From Longimicrobium sp. (GTDB taxonomy: Bacteria > Gemmatimonadota > Gemmatimonadetes > Longimicrobiales > Longimicrobiaceae): 64,000 bases of DNA. The position numbers were made by a program, and so were the translations under genes. Below the pieces are notes generated by a model that saw only the letters and a list, made by a program, of their open reading frames with translations, ran no database searches and had not been told where the DNA came from. The DNA lies in assembly GCF_036388275.1 (NCBI RefSeq), contig NZ_DASVSF010000083.1, forward strand, positions 1 to 64,000. Reading direction: 5' to 3'. Of this stretch, positions 1 through 8,251 are shown piece after piece; position 1 is the first letter of the stretch; each line of letters opens with the position of its first letter.

Positions 1-136
<136 letters not shown>

Positions 137-226
137 CGTGATCCATGCAGTTGCCTTTCGCCGGGCGAGCGGAATCGTTAATACAAGCGGTGTCGTGTAT
201 CGTATTGTTCTTCGTTCCCGTGTTCA

Positions 227-1738
227 GTGAAGATGGCTGGAATTCTCATTGCCGGGCTCCCCGGCCAGTTGGGCACCTGGCTGGCCCAGCGCCTGGACAA
301 CGTGGTCGTGCAGGCCGCGTTTTCCGGGCAGGAGGCGCTGGATGCCGTGCGTTCCGACGAGGCCCGGCTGGTGGTGCTGGATGCGTCGCTCGAGGATCCT
401 TCCGCCGATGCGGTGGTGCGCCGGCTGCGGGCCGATCCGAAGACCGCTTCGGTGCCCCTGGTCTACACGATGGAGCTGGATGCGTCCACGGTGAACGAGG
501 AGCAGCTGCGGCACCTGGTCCGCGACCTTCACGTGGACCAGCTCCTGTTTCACCCGGTGGACCGCTCCGAGCTGCTGCGCGCGGTCGCCACCCTGCTGGG
601 GATGCCGCTGACGGAGGGCGAGGCCGTCTCGACACCGCGCCCGGCCGAGAGCGCCCCGGAGCGGCTGGGCGACGCGCTCGCGCAGGTGTGGCGCCGGGCC
701 CGCGCGCCCGTCCTGGAGCGCATCGCCGTGCTCGAGCGCGCCGCGGCGGCGCTGGGCGCGGGACGGCTTTCCGAGCCGCTGCGCGAAGAGGCGCTGCGTG
801 AGGCGCACCGGCTGGCCGGCGCGCTGGGCACCTTTGGCCTGGACCACGGCTCCGTGCGCGCCCGCGAGGCCGAGGACGCGCTCCGCAATCCCTCGCCGGC
901 CCCGGCGGACGGGGCGCGGCTCGCCCGCATCGCCGCGGACCTGAGGAACGAGGTGGACCGGCGCCCCACCTCCGCGCCGGCCGCCCCCGCCGCGGCTCCC
1001 CCGGTCCGCAACGACCCGCCGGTGGTGTGGGTGATGGCCCGCGACTGGGGGCTGGCCGAAACGGCGCGCGCGGAGCTGGCCGGGCTGGGCGTCACCGTGG
1101 CGGAGGGCGACACCAACCTCGCCGTGCGCCCCGACGCGGTGTTCCTGGACCTGCGCGCCGAGAGCCTGGACGCGGAGTGGGACACGTTTTCCAGCGTGAC
1201 GCGCCGGGCGCCCGGCGTGCCGGTGGTGGCGTATACCGATAGAGACACGCTGCTGGACCGCGTGCGTGCGCTGAAGATGGGTGCGCGGTTCATCCTGCAG
1301 CCGCCGCTTGCCCGCGGCGCCATCGCCGACGCGTTCGCCCAAGTTCTGCCCGCCCCCGGCGCCGAGGCGCACACCATCCTCACGGTGGACGACGATTCCA
1401 CGATCACCGAGGGGCTGCGCGCGCTGCTGGAGCCGCAGGGCTTTCGCGTCCATACCCTGAACGACCCGCTGCGCTTCTGGACGGAACTGCGCGGGATCAA
1501 GCCCGACCTGCTGGTGCTGGACGTGGACATGCCCCACCTGAACGGCATCGAGTTGTGCCGCGTGGTGCGCAGCGACCCGGCGTGGCGGCACGTGCCCATC
1601 CTCTTTCTCACGGCGCGCGCGGACCGCGAAACCATCTACCGCGTCTTTGCCGCCGGCGCCGACGACTACCTCAGCAAGCCCATCGTGGGGCCCGAGCTGG
1701 TGTCGCGCATCCGCAACCGCCTGGACCGCCGCCGCTGA
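227..1738 (+). CDS. Multi-domain response regulator (REC-HPt-REC-REC)
   Basis: A 503-residue soluble signalling protein without an obvious output domain. The N-terminal ~130 residues have a receiver-like fold but a degenerate acidic pocket. An HPt helix follows with a candidate phospho-histidine at H194 (HRLAGALGTFGL). A second, degenerate receiver covers about residues 265-375. The C-terminal receiver (380-503) is complete, with the DDD acidic pocket, phospho-acceptor D432 in LLVLDVDMP and a late lysine in LSKP. It probably acts as a phosphorelay hub for histidine kinases elsewhere. The start is GTG 227; ATG 233 is an in-frame alternative. It stands alone, with a repeat-filled spacer downstream. 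Confidence 0.8.
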   Translation: MKMAGILIAGLPGQLGTWLAQRLDNVVVQAAFSGQEALDAVRSDEARLVVLDASLEDPSADAVVRRLRADPKTASVPLVYTMELDASTVNEEQLRHLVRDLHVDQLLFHPVDRSELLRAVATLLGMPLTEGEAVSTPRPAESAPERLGDALAQVWRRARAPVLERIAVLERAAAALGAGRLSEPLREEALREAHRLAGALGTFGLDHGSVRAREAEDALRNPSPAPADGARLARIAADLRNEVDRRPTSAPAAPAAAPPVRNDPPVVWVMARDWGLAETARAELAGLGVTVAEGDTNLAVRPDAVFLDLRAESLDAEWDTFSSVTRRAPGVPVVAYTDRDTLLDRVRALKMGARFILQPPLARGAIADAFAQVLPAPGAEAHTILTVDDDSTITEGLRALLEPQGFRVHTLNDPLRFWTELRGIKPDLLVLDVDMPHLNGIELCRVVRSDPAWRHVPILFLTARADRETIYRVFAAGADDYLSKPIVGPELVSRIRNRLDRRR

Positions 1739-1798
1739 GGGGGGTACACCCCTGAGATGGGAGCGTCAGGATGACCCGGTGCTCGGGCGGGCGCCCCC

Positions 1799-2270
1799 CA
1801 TCCCCAGCCCTTCCCCCGCAAACTGCGCGGGGGAAGGGAGCTAGTGTGGGGCATCGGCATAACTCTTTGCAACGCCATAGCCTGTCCTCCTGAGGCCCAG
1901 GCGCACCGCACTGTCCCGCAGCACACCCCTCGCGGGCCGAAGGATCTTGCCTGGGCGTCCCTCAACTTGGGCGCGGCAGCGACACGCGAGCCTGAGTCGC
2001 GGAGCCGCAGCCGTGGTGTGAGCCCCGGCTTCGTCGGGCGAATGAATTCGCGGCAACAACCACACGAAGTCCGCCTTCGCGGACTGGACTGCCGTCGTGC
2101 TACCGCCGCCGTCATCCGCGACCCTGCCCCGGTCCACGCCGCACCCGGCCCTTGGTGGGGGCACGCCGCGGTGGCAGAGGCGCTTCGATCGATGTGTGGC
2201 GGATCCCTCGGTCGCTGCCGTCGACGGCGTACGGGCAGGTTTTGCGTGGCCGCTCCGTCGGGATGACAGG
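1799..2270 (+). repeat. Composite intergenic repeat: modules D, C, A and B
   Basis: The spacer 1739-2431 has no convincing gene. It holds module D (1799-1842, a GC-rich hairpin with a GGGGGAAGGGAGC arm), module C (1881-1949, contains CCTGAGGCCCAGGCGCACCG and GGGCCGAAGGATC), module A (hairpins 2038-2051 and 2068-2085) and module B (2194-2270, GTGTGGCGGATCCCTCGG to CGTCGGGATGACAG). Each recurs elsewhere in the window. Short open frames here are products of the repeats. Confidence 0.8.
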
Positions 2271-2431
2271 TGCGCATCTGCAGGTTTAGGTTCCCGCGGG
2301 GTGGGTGGACGATGGGTGAGTTGACCCACGCACACCCCGGTGCGCCCGTTTAGCTTCATCTCCGTGAGCCGGACCGGTGGACTTCCCCGGCGGCCTCACC
2401 TGGAATCCTGACTCCAACGGAGATGAACGAT

Positions 2432-2608
2432 ATGAACCCGATCGCTTCGCACCTGCTCTGGCAGATCATCCACCGCTCCGGCGCGCCGACCACCACGCCG
2501 ACGACCGGTGCCGCCACGTCGTTCAGCATCGACGACATCATCAACCCCCGCGGTCCGCGCCGCGTGGAAGACGTCGCTCCCGTCCGGCCGCTCGCGAAGG
2601 CCGCGTGA
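2432..2608 (+). CDS. Small protein of unknown function (58 aa)
   Basis: Unrecognised. The preferred start is ATG 2432, which has ACGGAG 9 nt upstream; ATG 2423 is in frame but has that Shine-Dalgarno touching it. The 58-residue product has a helical N-terminus (SHLLWQIIHRSG), a Thr/Pro-rich linker (APTTTPTTGAAT), an acidic patch (FSIDDIINPRG) and an Arg/Pro-rich tail, with no signal peptide or Cys. Third positions are almost all G or C, as in neighbouring genes, and a strong terminator follows 13 nt after the stop, which argues for a real gene. A RiPP-like leader/core layout is conceivable, but no maturation enzyme lies nearby. Confidence 0.6.
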   Translation: MNPIASHLLWQIIHRSGAPTTTPTTGAATSFSIDDIINPRGPRRVEDVAPVRPLAKAA

Positions 2609-2621
2609 CGCCCGCGCCCAT

Positions 2622-2672
2622 CTCTCCCCCTCGCCCCGCGCCCGCCGCGGAGTGAGGGGGAGAGCCTTTTTT
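2622..2672 (+). terminator. Rho-independent terminator
   Basis: An 11-bp perfect stem, CTCTCCCCCTC (2622-2632) with GAGGGGGAGAG (2654-2664), is followed by CC and six T (2667-2672). It closes the small-protein gene and insulates the decarboxylase. Confidence 0.9.
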
Positions 2673-2777
2673 CATCCTCCCGTCCACCGCGCGCCTTGCG
2701 GGCGCGCCCCCCAGCCGAGATTGTGCGTGGAACCCCGGGCCACGGCCCGCGCTCTCCCGATCCACGCAGGACGCCCG

Positions 2778-4238
2778 ATGACCGATCAAGCCCGCCCGCG
2801 CGGCGCCGACATGCCGACCGAGGAGTTTCGCAGGCACGCGCACGCCGCCGTGGACTGGATGGCCGACTACCTGGCCAACGTCGGCGACCTTCCCGTGCTG
2901 TCGCCGGTGCGCCCGGGCGAAATCGCCGCCAAGCTGCCGCCCTCCGCGCCCCAGCACGGTGAGGCGGTGGAAGACATCCTGCGCGACTTCCGCGACGTCA
3001 TCGTTCCCGGCGTAACCCACTGGAACCACCCGTCCTTCTTCGCCTACTTCGCCATCACCGGCTCCGGCCCCGGCATTTTGGGAGAGATGCTGACGGCGGC
3101 GCTGAACACCAACGCCATGCTCTGGCGCACCGGCCCCGCCCAGACGGAGCTGGAGGAACGGACACTCGACTGGCTGCGGCAGCTGATGGGGCTGCCCGAG
3201 GGACTGCACGGCACCATTCACGACACGGCCTCGATCAGCACGCTCATCGCCCTGGCCGCCGCGCGCGAGGCCGCCGGGCTGGGCGTGCGCGAAGAGGGGC
3301 TGAGCGGGCGCGACCTTCCCCGGCTGCGCGTGTACGCCTCGCGCGAGGTGCACTCGTCCATCGACAAGGCGGGGGTCACGCTGGGGATCGGGATGCAGGG
3401 AACGCGGAAGATCGACACCGACGGGGAGTTCCGGATGGACCCCGCCGCGCTGGAAGCCGCCATCGAGCAGGACCGCGCGGCCGGAATCCGCCCCCTGGCC
3501 GTGGTCGCCACCACGGGAACCACCTCCACCAGCAGCATCGACCCCGTCCGCCGCATCGCCGAGGTGTGCCGGCGGCTGGACGTGTGGCTTCACGTGGACG
3601 CCGCGTACGGCGGATCGGCCGCGCTGGTCCCCGAGATGCGGCACGTGCTGGACGGCGCCGAGCTGGCCGACTCGCTGGTGGTGAACCCGCACAAGTGGAT
3701 GTTCGTTCCGGTAGACTGCTCCGTGCTGTACACGCGCCGCCCCGACGTCGTCCGCCGCGCCTTTTCCGTCGTCCCCGAGTACCTGCTGACTCCCGAGGGC
3801 GAGTCCGTCACCAACCTGATGGACTACGGCCCCGCGCTGGGCAAGCGGTTCCGCGCGCTGAAGCTGTGGATGGTGCTGCGCTACTTCGGCGCCGAGGGGA
3901 TGGCGGAGCGCATCCGCGAGCACTGCCGCCTGGCGCGGGGGCTGGCCGGGTGGATCGGCGCGGAGCCAGGGTGGGAGGTGATGGCCCCCGTGCCGCTGAG
4001 CCTGGTCGTCTTCCGCCACCGCCCGCACGGGATGAACGACGAGCAGGTGGATGCCCTGAACGAGCGCATCATGGCCGCCGTGAACGCCACGGGACGCGCC
4101 TACCTCAGCCACACGCGGGTGAACGGCCGGCTGGCACTGCGGTTCGCCATCGGCAACCTGGGGACGACGGAGGAGCACGTGCGCGAAGCGTGGAACCTGC
4201 TGCGCCAAGCCGCATCCACTGAAGCGGCACGTTCTTGA
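2778..4238 (+). CDS. PLP-dependent aromatic-L-amino-acid decarboxylase (group II)
   Basis: A cytosolic enzyme of 486 residues, the usual length for the DOPA/tyrosine/tryptophan decarboxylase family. It removes CO2 from aromatic L-amino acids to give amines. Visible family marks are WNHPSFFAYF near the N-terminus, the HVDAAYGGSA block whose Asp contacts the pyridine nitrogen of PLP, and NPHKWMF, where the lysine forms the Schiff base. ATG 2778 is chosen because it begins at the usual family N-terminus and has AGGA about 8 nt upstream; the open frame continues upstream without homology. Substrate preference cannot be read from the sequence. Its stop codon lies within the -35 box of the next gene's promoter. 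Confidence 0.9.
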   Translation: MTDQARPRGADMPTEEFRRHAHAAVDWMADYLANVGDLPVLSPVRPGEIAAKLPPSAPQHGEAVEDILRDFRDVIVPGVTHWNHPSFFAYFAITGSGPGILGEMLTAALNTNAMLWRTGPAQTELEERTLDWLRQLMGLPEGLHGTIHDTASISTLIALAAAREAAGLGVREEGLSGRDLPRLRVYASREVHSSIDKAGVTLGIGMQGTRKIDTDGEFRMDPAALEAAIEQDRAAGIRPLAVVATTGTTSTSSIDPVRRIAEVCRRLDVWLHVDAAYGGSAALVPEMRHVLDGAELADSLVVNPHKWMFVPVDCSVLYTRRPDVVRRAFSVVPEYLLTPEGESVTNLMDYGPALGKRFRALKLWMVLRYFGAEGMAERIREHCRLARGLAGWIGAEPGWEVMAPVPLSLVVFRHRPHGMNDEQVDALNERIMAAVNATGRAYLSHTRVNGRLALRFAIGNLGTTEEHVREAWNLLRQAASTEAARS

Positions 4239-4263
4239 CACGACAGGGCTCCGCACGCACAAT
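4235..4263 (+). promoter_or_regulatory. Sigma70-type promoter for the chemoreceptor operon
   Basis: TTGACA (4235-4240), a 17-nt spacer and CACAAT (4258-4263). The expected transcript start near 4270 gives a leader of about 50 nt before GTG 4321. The -35 box overlaps the decarboxylase stop. Confidence 0.65.
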
Positions 4264-4320
4264 GACGGGCGGCGGCGCCCTCCACGGTGGGGGCGCGCAC
4301 CCCGCAGCGACCCCGCCCCC

Positions 4321-6039
4321 GTGGTACCCGTGCGCACGACCTCCTTGGATTTCGACGAGCTTTTTGCGCGCGAGCGCTGGACGGTGCTGCGCGAGCGCCA
4401 CCGCCAGGCCATCGGCACGCGCTGGATCATGGTGGGCATCTCCTTTGGCCTGGCCGCGGTCGGACACTATACCGGCGCGCTGGAGATCACCCTGACGGAA
4501 GCCGCCATCCTGGCGGGCACCTCGGCCGTCCTGAACGGCGCCGCCGTGCTCGCCGCGTGGCGCAACCGGTTCGCTCCCTGGCAGTTCTGGGTCATGCTGT
4601 CGTCCGACACGCTCATGATCGCCCTGCTGGCGGCGTTCCTGGGAACGCACGGCTACCTGGTGCTCCCCTTCCTGGTGTTCGCCACCGGCGCCTACGCGCT
4701 GGGAATGCCGGTCGCCGCGCGCGTGCTGCTGCTGCAGTCGCTGGTGGCCTATCCCCTCGCGCGGTGGGTGGGGATGGCGGACCAGCCCGCCGCCGCCCGG
4801 GCGGTGATCGCCGTGGAAGCCTTTTTCCTGCTCTGCATCAGCTGGCTGGCCATGCAGGGACCGCTGGCCTACACGCGCCGGCTGCAGCGCGTGCGCAAGG
4901 CGCTGGCACGGGCGCAGGAGGGCGACTTCACCGGCCGCCTTCCCGACCGCTACCTGGACGACATCGGCTTCCTGTCGGTTTCCGTCAACGCCATGTCGCA
5001 GACGGTAGGCGACATGGTCCGCCAGATCCAGGAGCACTCCGCCTCGCTCGCCTCCCTTTCCGACACCCTCGCCTCCACCGCCGCCGGGGTGCAGGACGCC
5101 GCCCGGGTGATCGGCGAGGCGACGTCGGCCGCGGCGGAAGAGGCCGACCAGCAGCTGGCCCTGGTGGCGCGCGGCGAAGAGTCGGTATCCGCCATCGCCG
5201 GCGCCAGTGCCCAGCTCCGGGCCGAGGCGGCGCGCTCCGCCGACACCGCGCACGGCCTGCGCGGCGAGGCCCAGGAGCACGCGCGCCGGGTGGACCGGGC
5301 GGGCGGGCTGCTGGTGGAATTGAGCGACGACTACCGCCGGCTGGGCGGCGCGGTTGACGCGCTGGAGGCGGCGGGCGCGCGGGTCAGCGTCTTCGTCGAG
5401 GCCATCCAGGAAATCGCCGAGCAGACCAACCTGCTGGCGCTGAACGCGGCCATCGAGGCGGCGCGCGCGGGCGAGCAGGGGCGCGGCTTCGCCGTGGTGG
5501 CGGGCGAGGTCCGGCAGCTCGCGGCGCAGTCCGCGGCCTCCGCCGCCGAGGTGGCGGGGGTGGTGGGAGAAACGTCGGCGGCGCTGGCCGAGGTGCGCGG
5601 GCGGCTTCACGCGGGAAGCGCGCGCATCGGCGGGGTGGGCGCGGTGGCGGGGGCGGGTTCGGAGTCGCTGGGGTCCATCATCCAGGGGCTGGAGCGCACG
5701 GTGGAGTTCATCGACCGCATCACCGCCGACGTCGACCAGCAGGCCGGGGCCATGGAGGCGCTGCGCGGCGACGTGTCGCGCATCCGCGTGATCGCCGGCG
5801 CGGCGCAGGACCGCGCCAGGTTGGCCGCCGCCGCCGCGGGGCACCAGCACGGCGCCATGGAGCAGCTTGCCGCCACCAGCGCCCGCACGGCCGAGACGGC
5901 GGGAACGCTCAGCGGACTGGCCGCGCAGTTCCGCGCCGGTGATGCCGCACCGGCCGAGGAGCCGGCGGACGCGCCCGTGGCGGACGGAGCCGTGGCCCTC
6001 GTCCCGCCGCGGCTGGTTGCCGAGCCGAGGCCCGCGTGA
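4321..6039 (+). CDS. Methyl-accepting chemotaxis protein
   Basis: A 572-residue membrane chemoreceptor. The first ~185 residues hold several hydrophobic helices with short loops and no large periplasmic domain, so it probably senses membrane or cytoplasmic cues. A HAMP-like linker follows (LARAQEGDFTGRLPDRY). The rest is coiled coil with the conserved hairpin tip at about residues 360-400 (EIAEQTNLLALNAAIEAA, then GRGFAVVAGEVRQLA), which contacts CheA/CheW. The start is GTG 4321, with GTG 4330 possible. The stop overlaps the start of the next gene (GTGA), so the two are translationally coupled. Confidence 0.9.
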   Translation: MVPVRTTSLDFDELFARERWTVLRERHRQAIGTRWIMVGISFGLAAVGHYTGALEITLTEAAILAGTSAVLNGAAVLAAWRNRFAPWQFWVMLSSDTLMIALLAAFLGTHGYLVLPFLVFATGAYALGMPVAARVLLLQSLVAYPLARWVGMADQPAAARAVIAVEAFFLLCISWLAMQGPLAYTRRLQRVRKALARAQEGDFTGRLPDRYLDDIGFLSVSVNAMSQTVGDMVRQIQEHSASLASLSDTLASTAAGVQDAARVIGEATSAAAEEADQQLALVARGEESVSAIAGASAQLRAEAARSADTAHGLRGEAQEHARRVDRAGGLLVELSDDYRRLGGAVDALEAAGARVSVFVEAIQEIAEQTNLLALNAAIEAARAGEQGRGFAVVAGEVRQLAAQSAASAAEVAGVVGETSAALAEVRGRLHAGSARIGGVGAVAGAGSESLGSIIQGLERTVEFIDRITADVDQQAGAMEALRGDVSRIRVIAGAAQDRARLAAAAAGHQHGAMEQLAATSARTAETAGTLSGLAAQFRAGDAAPAEEPADAPVADGAVALVPPRLVAEPRPA

Positions 6040-6746
6040 GCCCCGACGCGCCCCGCCCGGAGGGCAATGGCGCCCGCCCCGTGGTGGCGGTGCGCGAGCG
6101 CATGGAAGCCATTGGCCAGGTGTCGGCCGAGCTGCTGCACGACCTGCAGGACGCGCTGTTCGCCCTGGAGCAGCGCACCCGCCTGGCCGCGGGCGAGGCG
6201 CGGATGGGGCGCGCGCCGGCGGGGGAGCTGGACCGCGCCGTCGAGGACTGCGCGGACCTGCGGCTGATGGTGCGCGACGTGGTGGAGGTGACGCGGGGCG
6301 CGGCGCTCTCTCCGGAGGTGGTGTTCGACCCCGGCGCCGCGGTGGAGCGTGCCGTGCGCCGGTTCCTGCCCACCGCCCGCGCCGTAGAGGTGCGGATGAC
6401 GGCCGACCTGCCCCCCGGCACGGTGGTGCCCGGCCGCGAAAGCTTCCTGGCCCGGCTGACGGGCCACCTTCTGGCGGGCGCCGCGCGCCGCTCGCACGGG
6501 CACGTCCTGGTGGAGCTGCGCCTGGACGCCCACGGGCCCGGCATCGTGCTTTCCGTGGCCGACGACGGCGAGGCGCCGCGCGAGGGGGCGCCCGCCCCGC
6601 ACCCGCGTCCCTCGGCCGAGGACGGCTGGCGGCCGGGAATCGTCGCGTGGCTGGTGGCGCAGCTGGGGGGCGAGGTGCGCTGCCGGCCGGCCCGCGCGCC
6701 CGGCGGCTCGGGGCTCGACATCCGCCTTCCGGCCATTGTCCCCTAA
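6036..6746 (+). CDS. Histidine-kinase-like protein (degenerate HATPase)
   Basis: A 236-residue soluble protein whose GTG start overlaps the chemoreceptor stop. Residues ~25-90 form a dimerisation helix pair resembling HisKA, with a possible phospho-acceptor H35 (ELLHDLQDALFALEQ). Residues ~100-235 resemble a GHKL ATPase, but the N box lacks the usual NxxxNA (ARLTGHLLAGAAR) and the G1 box is reduced to VADDGEAP. It may be a weak kinase or a non-catalytic partner that couples the chemoreceptor to another pathway. Coupled translation supports a joint role. Confidence 0.6.
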   Translation: MSPDAPRPEGNGARPVVAVRERMEAIGQVSAELLHDLQDALFALEQRTRLAAGEARMGRAPAGELDRAVEDCADLRLMVRDVVEVTRGAALSPEVVFDPGAAVERAVRRFLPTARAVEVRMTADLPPGTVVPGRESFLARLTGHLLAGAARRSHGHVLVELRLDAHGPGIVLSVADDGEAPREGAPAPHPRPSAEDGWRPGIVAWLVAQLGGEVRCRPARAPGGSGLDIRLPAIVP

Positions 6747-6778
6747 CGGCCGTTCGTGTGCGCCGGAGAAAGTTTTTC

Positions 6779-6807
6779 TTGACAAACGTACGGGGCGCGC
6801 TTATTTA
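6779..6807 (+). promoter_or_regulatory. Sigma70 promoter of the cold-shock gene
   Basis: A perfect -35 TTGACA (6779-6784), a 17-nt spacer and TATTTA (6802-6807). The start codon is at 7073, so the leader is about 260 nt, long as in many cold-shock mRNAs that regulate through leader structure. No other gene is visible in 6747-7072. Confidence 0.8.
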
Positions 6808-7072
6808 GGCGTTCATCGACGGCACATCCTCCGCACGTGGCTCCGCTGGCGAGCGCTGTACACTCCCGGTTTCTTCCCGCGCCCTGGTTCGCAGGAATAC
6901 CCCACGCCCACAAAACGGAGTCCTGGCCCCGGCGCGCCCGCGCCGGCGCTCATGCCGCACCCGAATGCGCTCCCCCCCAGGAGCGATTGCCGCACGCCGG
7001 ACGGTCCGGCGGCGGACCCCAGGCGCACACCGCGCCATGTACATGCTCTCACCGCAGCAGCAGGAGTAGGAG

Positions 7073-7282
7073 ATGGAACGTTCGACCGGGAAGGTAAAGT
7101 GGTTCAATGATGCCAAGGGCTTTGGCTTCATCGAGCGCGAGGGCGGCAGGGACCTGTTCGTTCACTTCTCCGCCATCAAGCAGGAAGGCTTCAAGACGCT
7201 GACCGAAGGCGAGACGGTGGAGTTCGACATCGTGGACGGTCCCAAGGGCCCGGCGGCCGAGAACGTTTCGCGCGTCGCCTGA
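7073..7282 (+). CDS. Cold-shock domain protein (CspA family)
   Basis: A 69-residue single OB-fold protein, the canonical CspA length. It binds single-stranded RNA/DNA and melts secondary structure. Both RNA-binding motifs are intact: RNP1 KGFGFI and RNP2 DLFVHF, preceded by the family opening GKVKWFNDAKGF. The start is ATG 7073 with AGGAG at 7062-7066, 6 nt away. It is monocistronic, between its own promoter and a double hairpin terminator. Confidence 0.97.
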   Translation: MERSTGKVKWFNDAKGFGFIEREGGRDLFVHFSAIKQEGFKTLTEGETVEFDIVDGPKGPAAENVSRVA

Positions 7283-7294
7283 TTTGCTGCGGGT

Positions 7295-7370
7295 GCAGGG
7301 CCGTCCCCCCGGGCGGCCCTGGTGCATGATGAAAGGCCGGACCGGCTCCCCGCCGCTCCGGCCTTTCTGC
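7295..7370 (+). terminator. Tandem hairpin terminator after the cold-shock gene
   Basis: The first hairpin is CAGGGCCG...CGGCCCTG around 7296-7323. The second is perfect: AAAGGCCGGA (7332-7341) with TCCGGCCTTT (7357-7366), whose 3' arm ends in TTT. Confidence 0.75.
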
Positions 7371-7410
7371 GTGTATCTTCGGCTCCTCGCCCATGCGTCC
7401 CGGCACGCGA

Positions 7411-7486
7411 TGTCATCCCGACGGAGCGGCCACGGCGAACCGGCCCGCACACCGCAATCGGCAGCGACCGAGGGATCCGCCACACA
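7411..7486 (-). repeat. Intergenic repeat module B (reverse copy)
   Basis: On the minus strand it reads GTGTGGCGGATCCCTCGG ... GGCCGCTCCGTCGGGATGACA, the same ends as the copies at 2194, 37123, 46801 and 54274. It fills most of the 7371-7563 spacer between convergent genes. Confidence 0.8.
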
Positions 7487-7563
7487 GTCACCGAAGCGCG
7501 TCTACGGCCGAGGCATGCGCCGGCAGCCGGTCTCGTCCGTGTAGGTTCGCTTCTCTACGGCTC

Positions 7564-8112
7564 CTACAGGAACAACTCGTCCACGGGAAACCGCCATCCG
7601 GGCACCGCCGGCTCCGCGTCGGCCACCTCGCCGCGCTTGTAGACGTCGGCGCTCTCCGGGTCCGGGGCGCGATAGACGCGGATCACCTCCGCGCGCAGCC
7701 CGTCGACATCCCACACCACCTGGGTGCCACAGTCGAAGTAGGCCGCACGCTTCGCCGCCATTCGCCGCTCCGCGGCCGGGCCGTAGTCCTCCGGGCTGCG
7801 CACCTCCACGGCCAGGAGCGGCGCGCCATCGAGCATCTTCTCGGTAGGCTCGGGACCCACGTACCACGAGGCGTCCGGCGAAAACGACCTGCGCGGAGAG
7901 TAGATGAAACCCACGGCGTCGCCGAACGCCGTCCCGCCTCCGATGCTCCGCTCGTACGCCGTCAAGCTGAAGAGAATGTTCTTGGCCGCCTGGCCGTGCG
8001 CGCCTCCCGTCGGGCTCATGAGGACGATCCTCCCGTCCACGAGCTCCGCCTTGCCCTCGACCTTGTAGAGGTCATCGATCGTGGCCTCACGTCCTAAAGG
8101 TGCGATCTTCAT
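7564..8112 (-). CDS. Uma2 family (DUF820) putative endonuclease
   Basis: A 182-residue protein of the Uma2 family, a PD-(D/E)XK-like fold expanded in some phyla and of largely unknown function. Visible marks are the opening region KAELVDGRIVLMSP, the GDAVGFIYSPRRSFSPDASW stretch carrying the catalytic Asp, and LAVEVRSPEDYG (E-x-R replacing E-x-K). The start is ATG 8112 with GGAGG 9 nt upstream. It is monocistronic and converges on the cold-shock gene. Confidence 0.85.
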   Translation of the reverse strand: MKIAPLGREATIDDLYKVEGKAELVDGRIVLMSPTGGAHGQAAKNILFSLTAYERSIGGGTAFGDAVGFIYSPRRSFSPDASWYVGPEPTEKMLDGAPLLAVEVRSPEDYGPAAERRMAAKRAAYFDCGTQVVWDVDGLRAEVIRVYRAPDPESADVYKRGEVADAEPAVPGWRFPVDELFL

Positions 8113-8251
8113 CCTTGCCTCCGTGGGTGCGTGAAGGAATCGGTGTGGTGATCCGACGCGCTTCCTAAACTTACAAAGCGGACGTAAAACCGGCAAGTCT
8201 GGACATCTCCCGCCCACCAGCCGCACAGTCCGCACCGCCGCACGACGCAGG

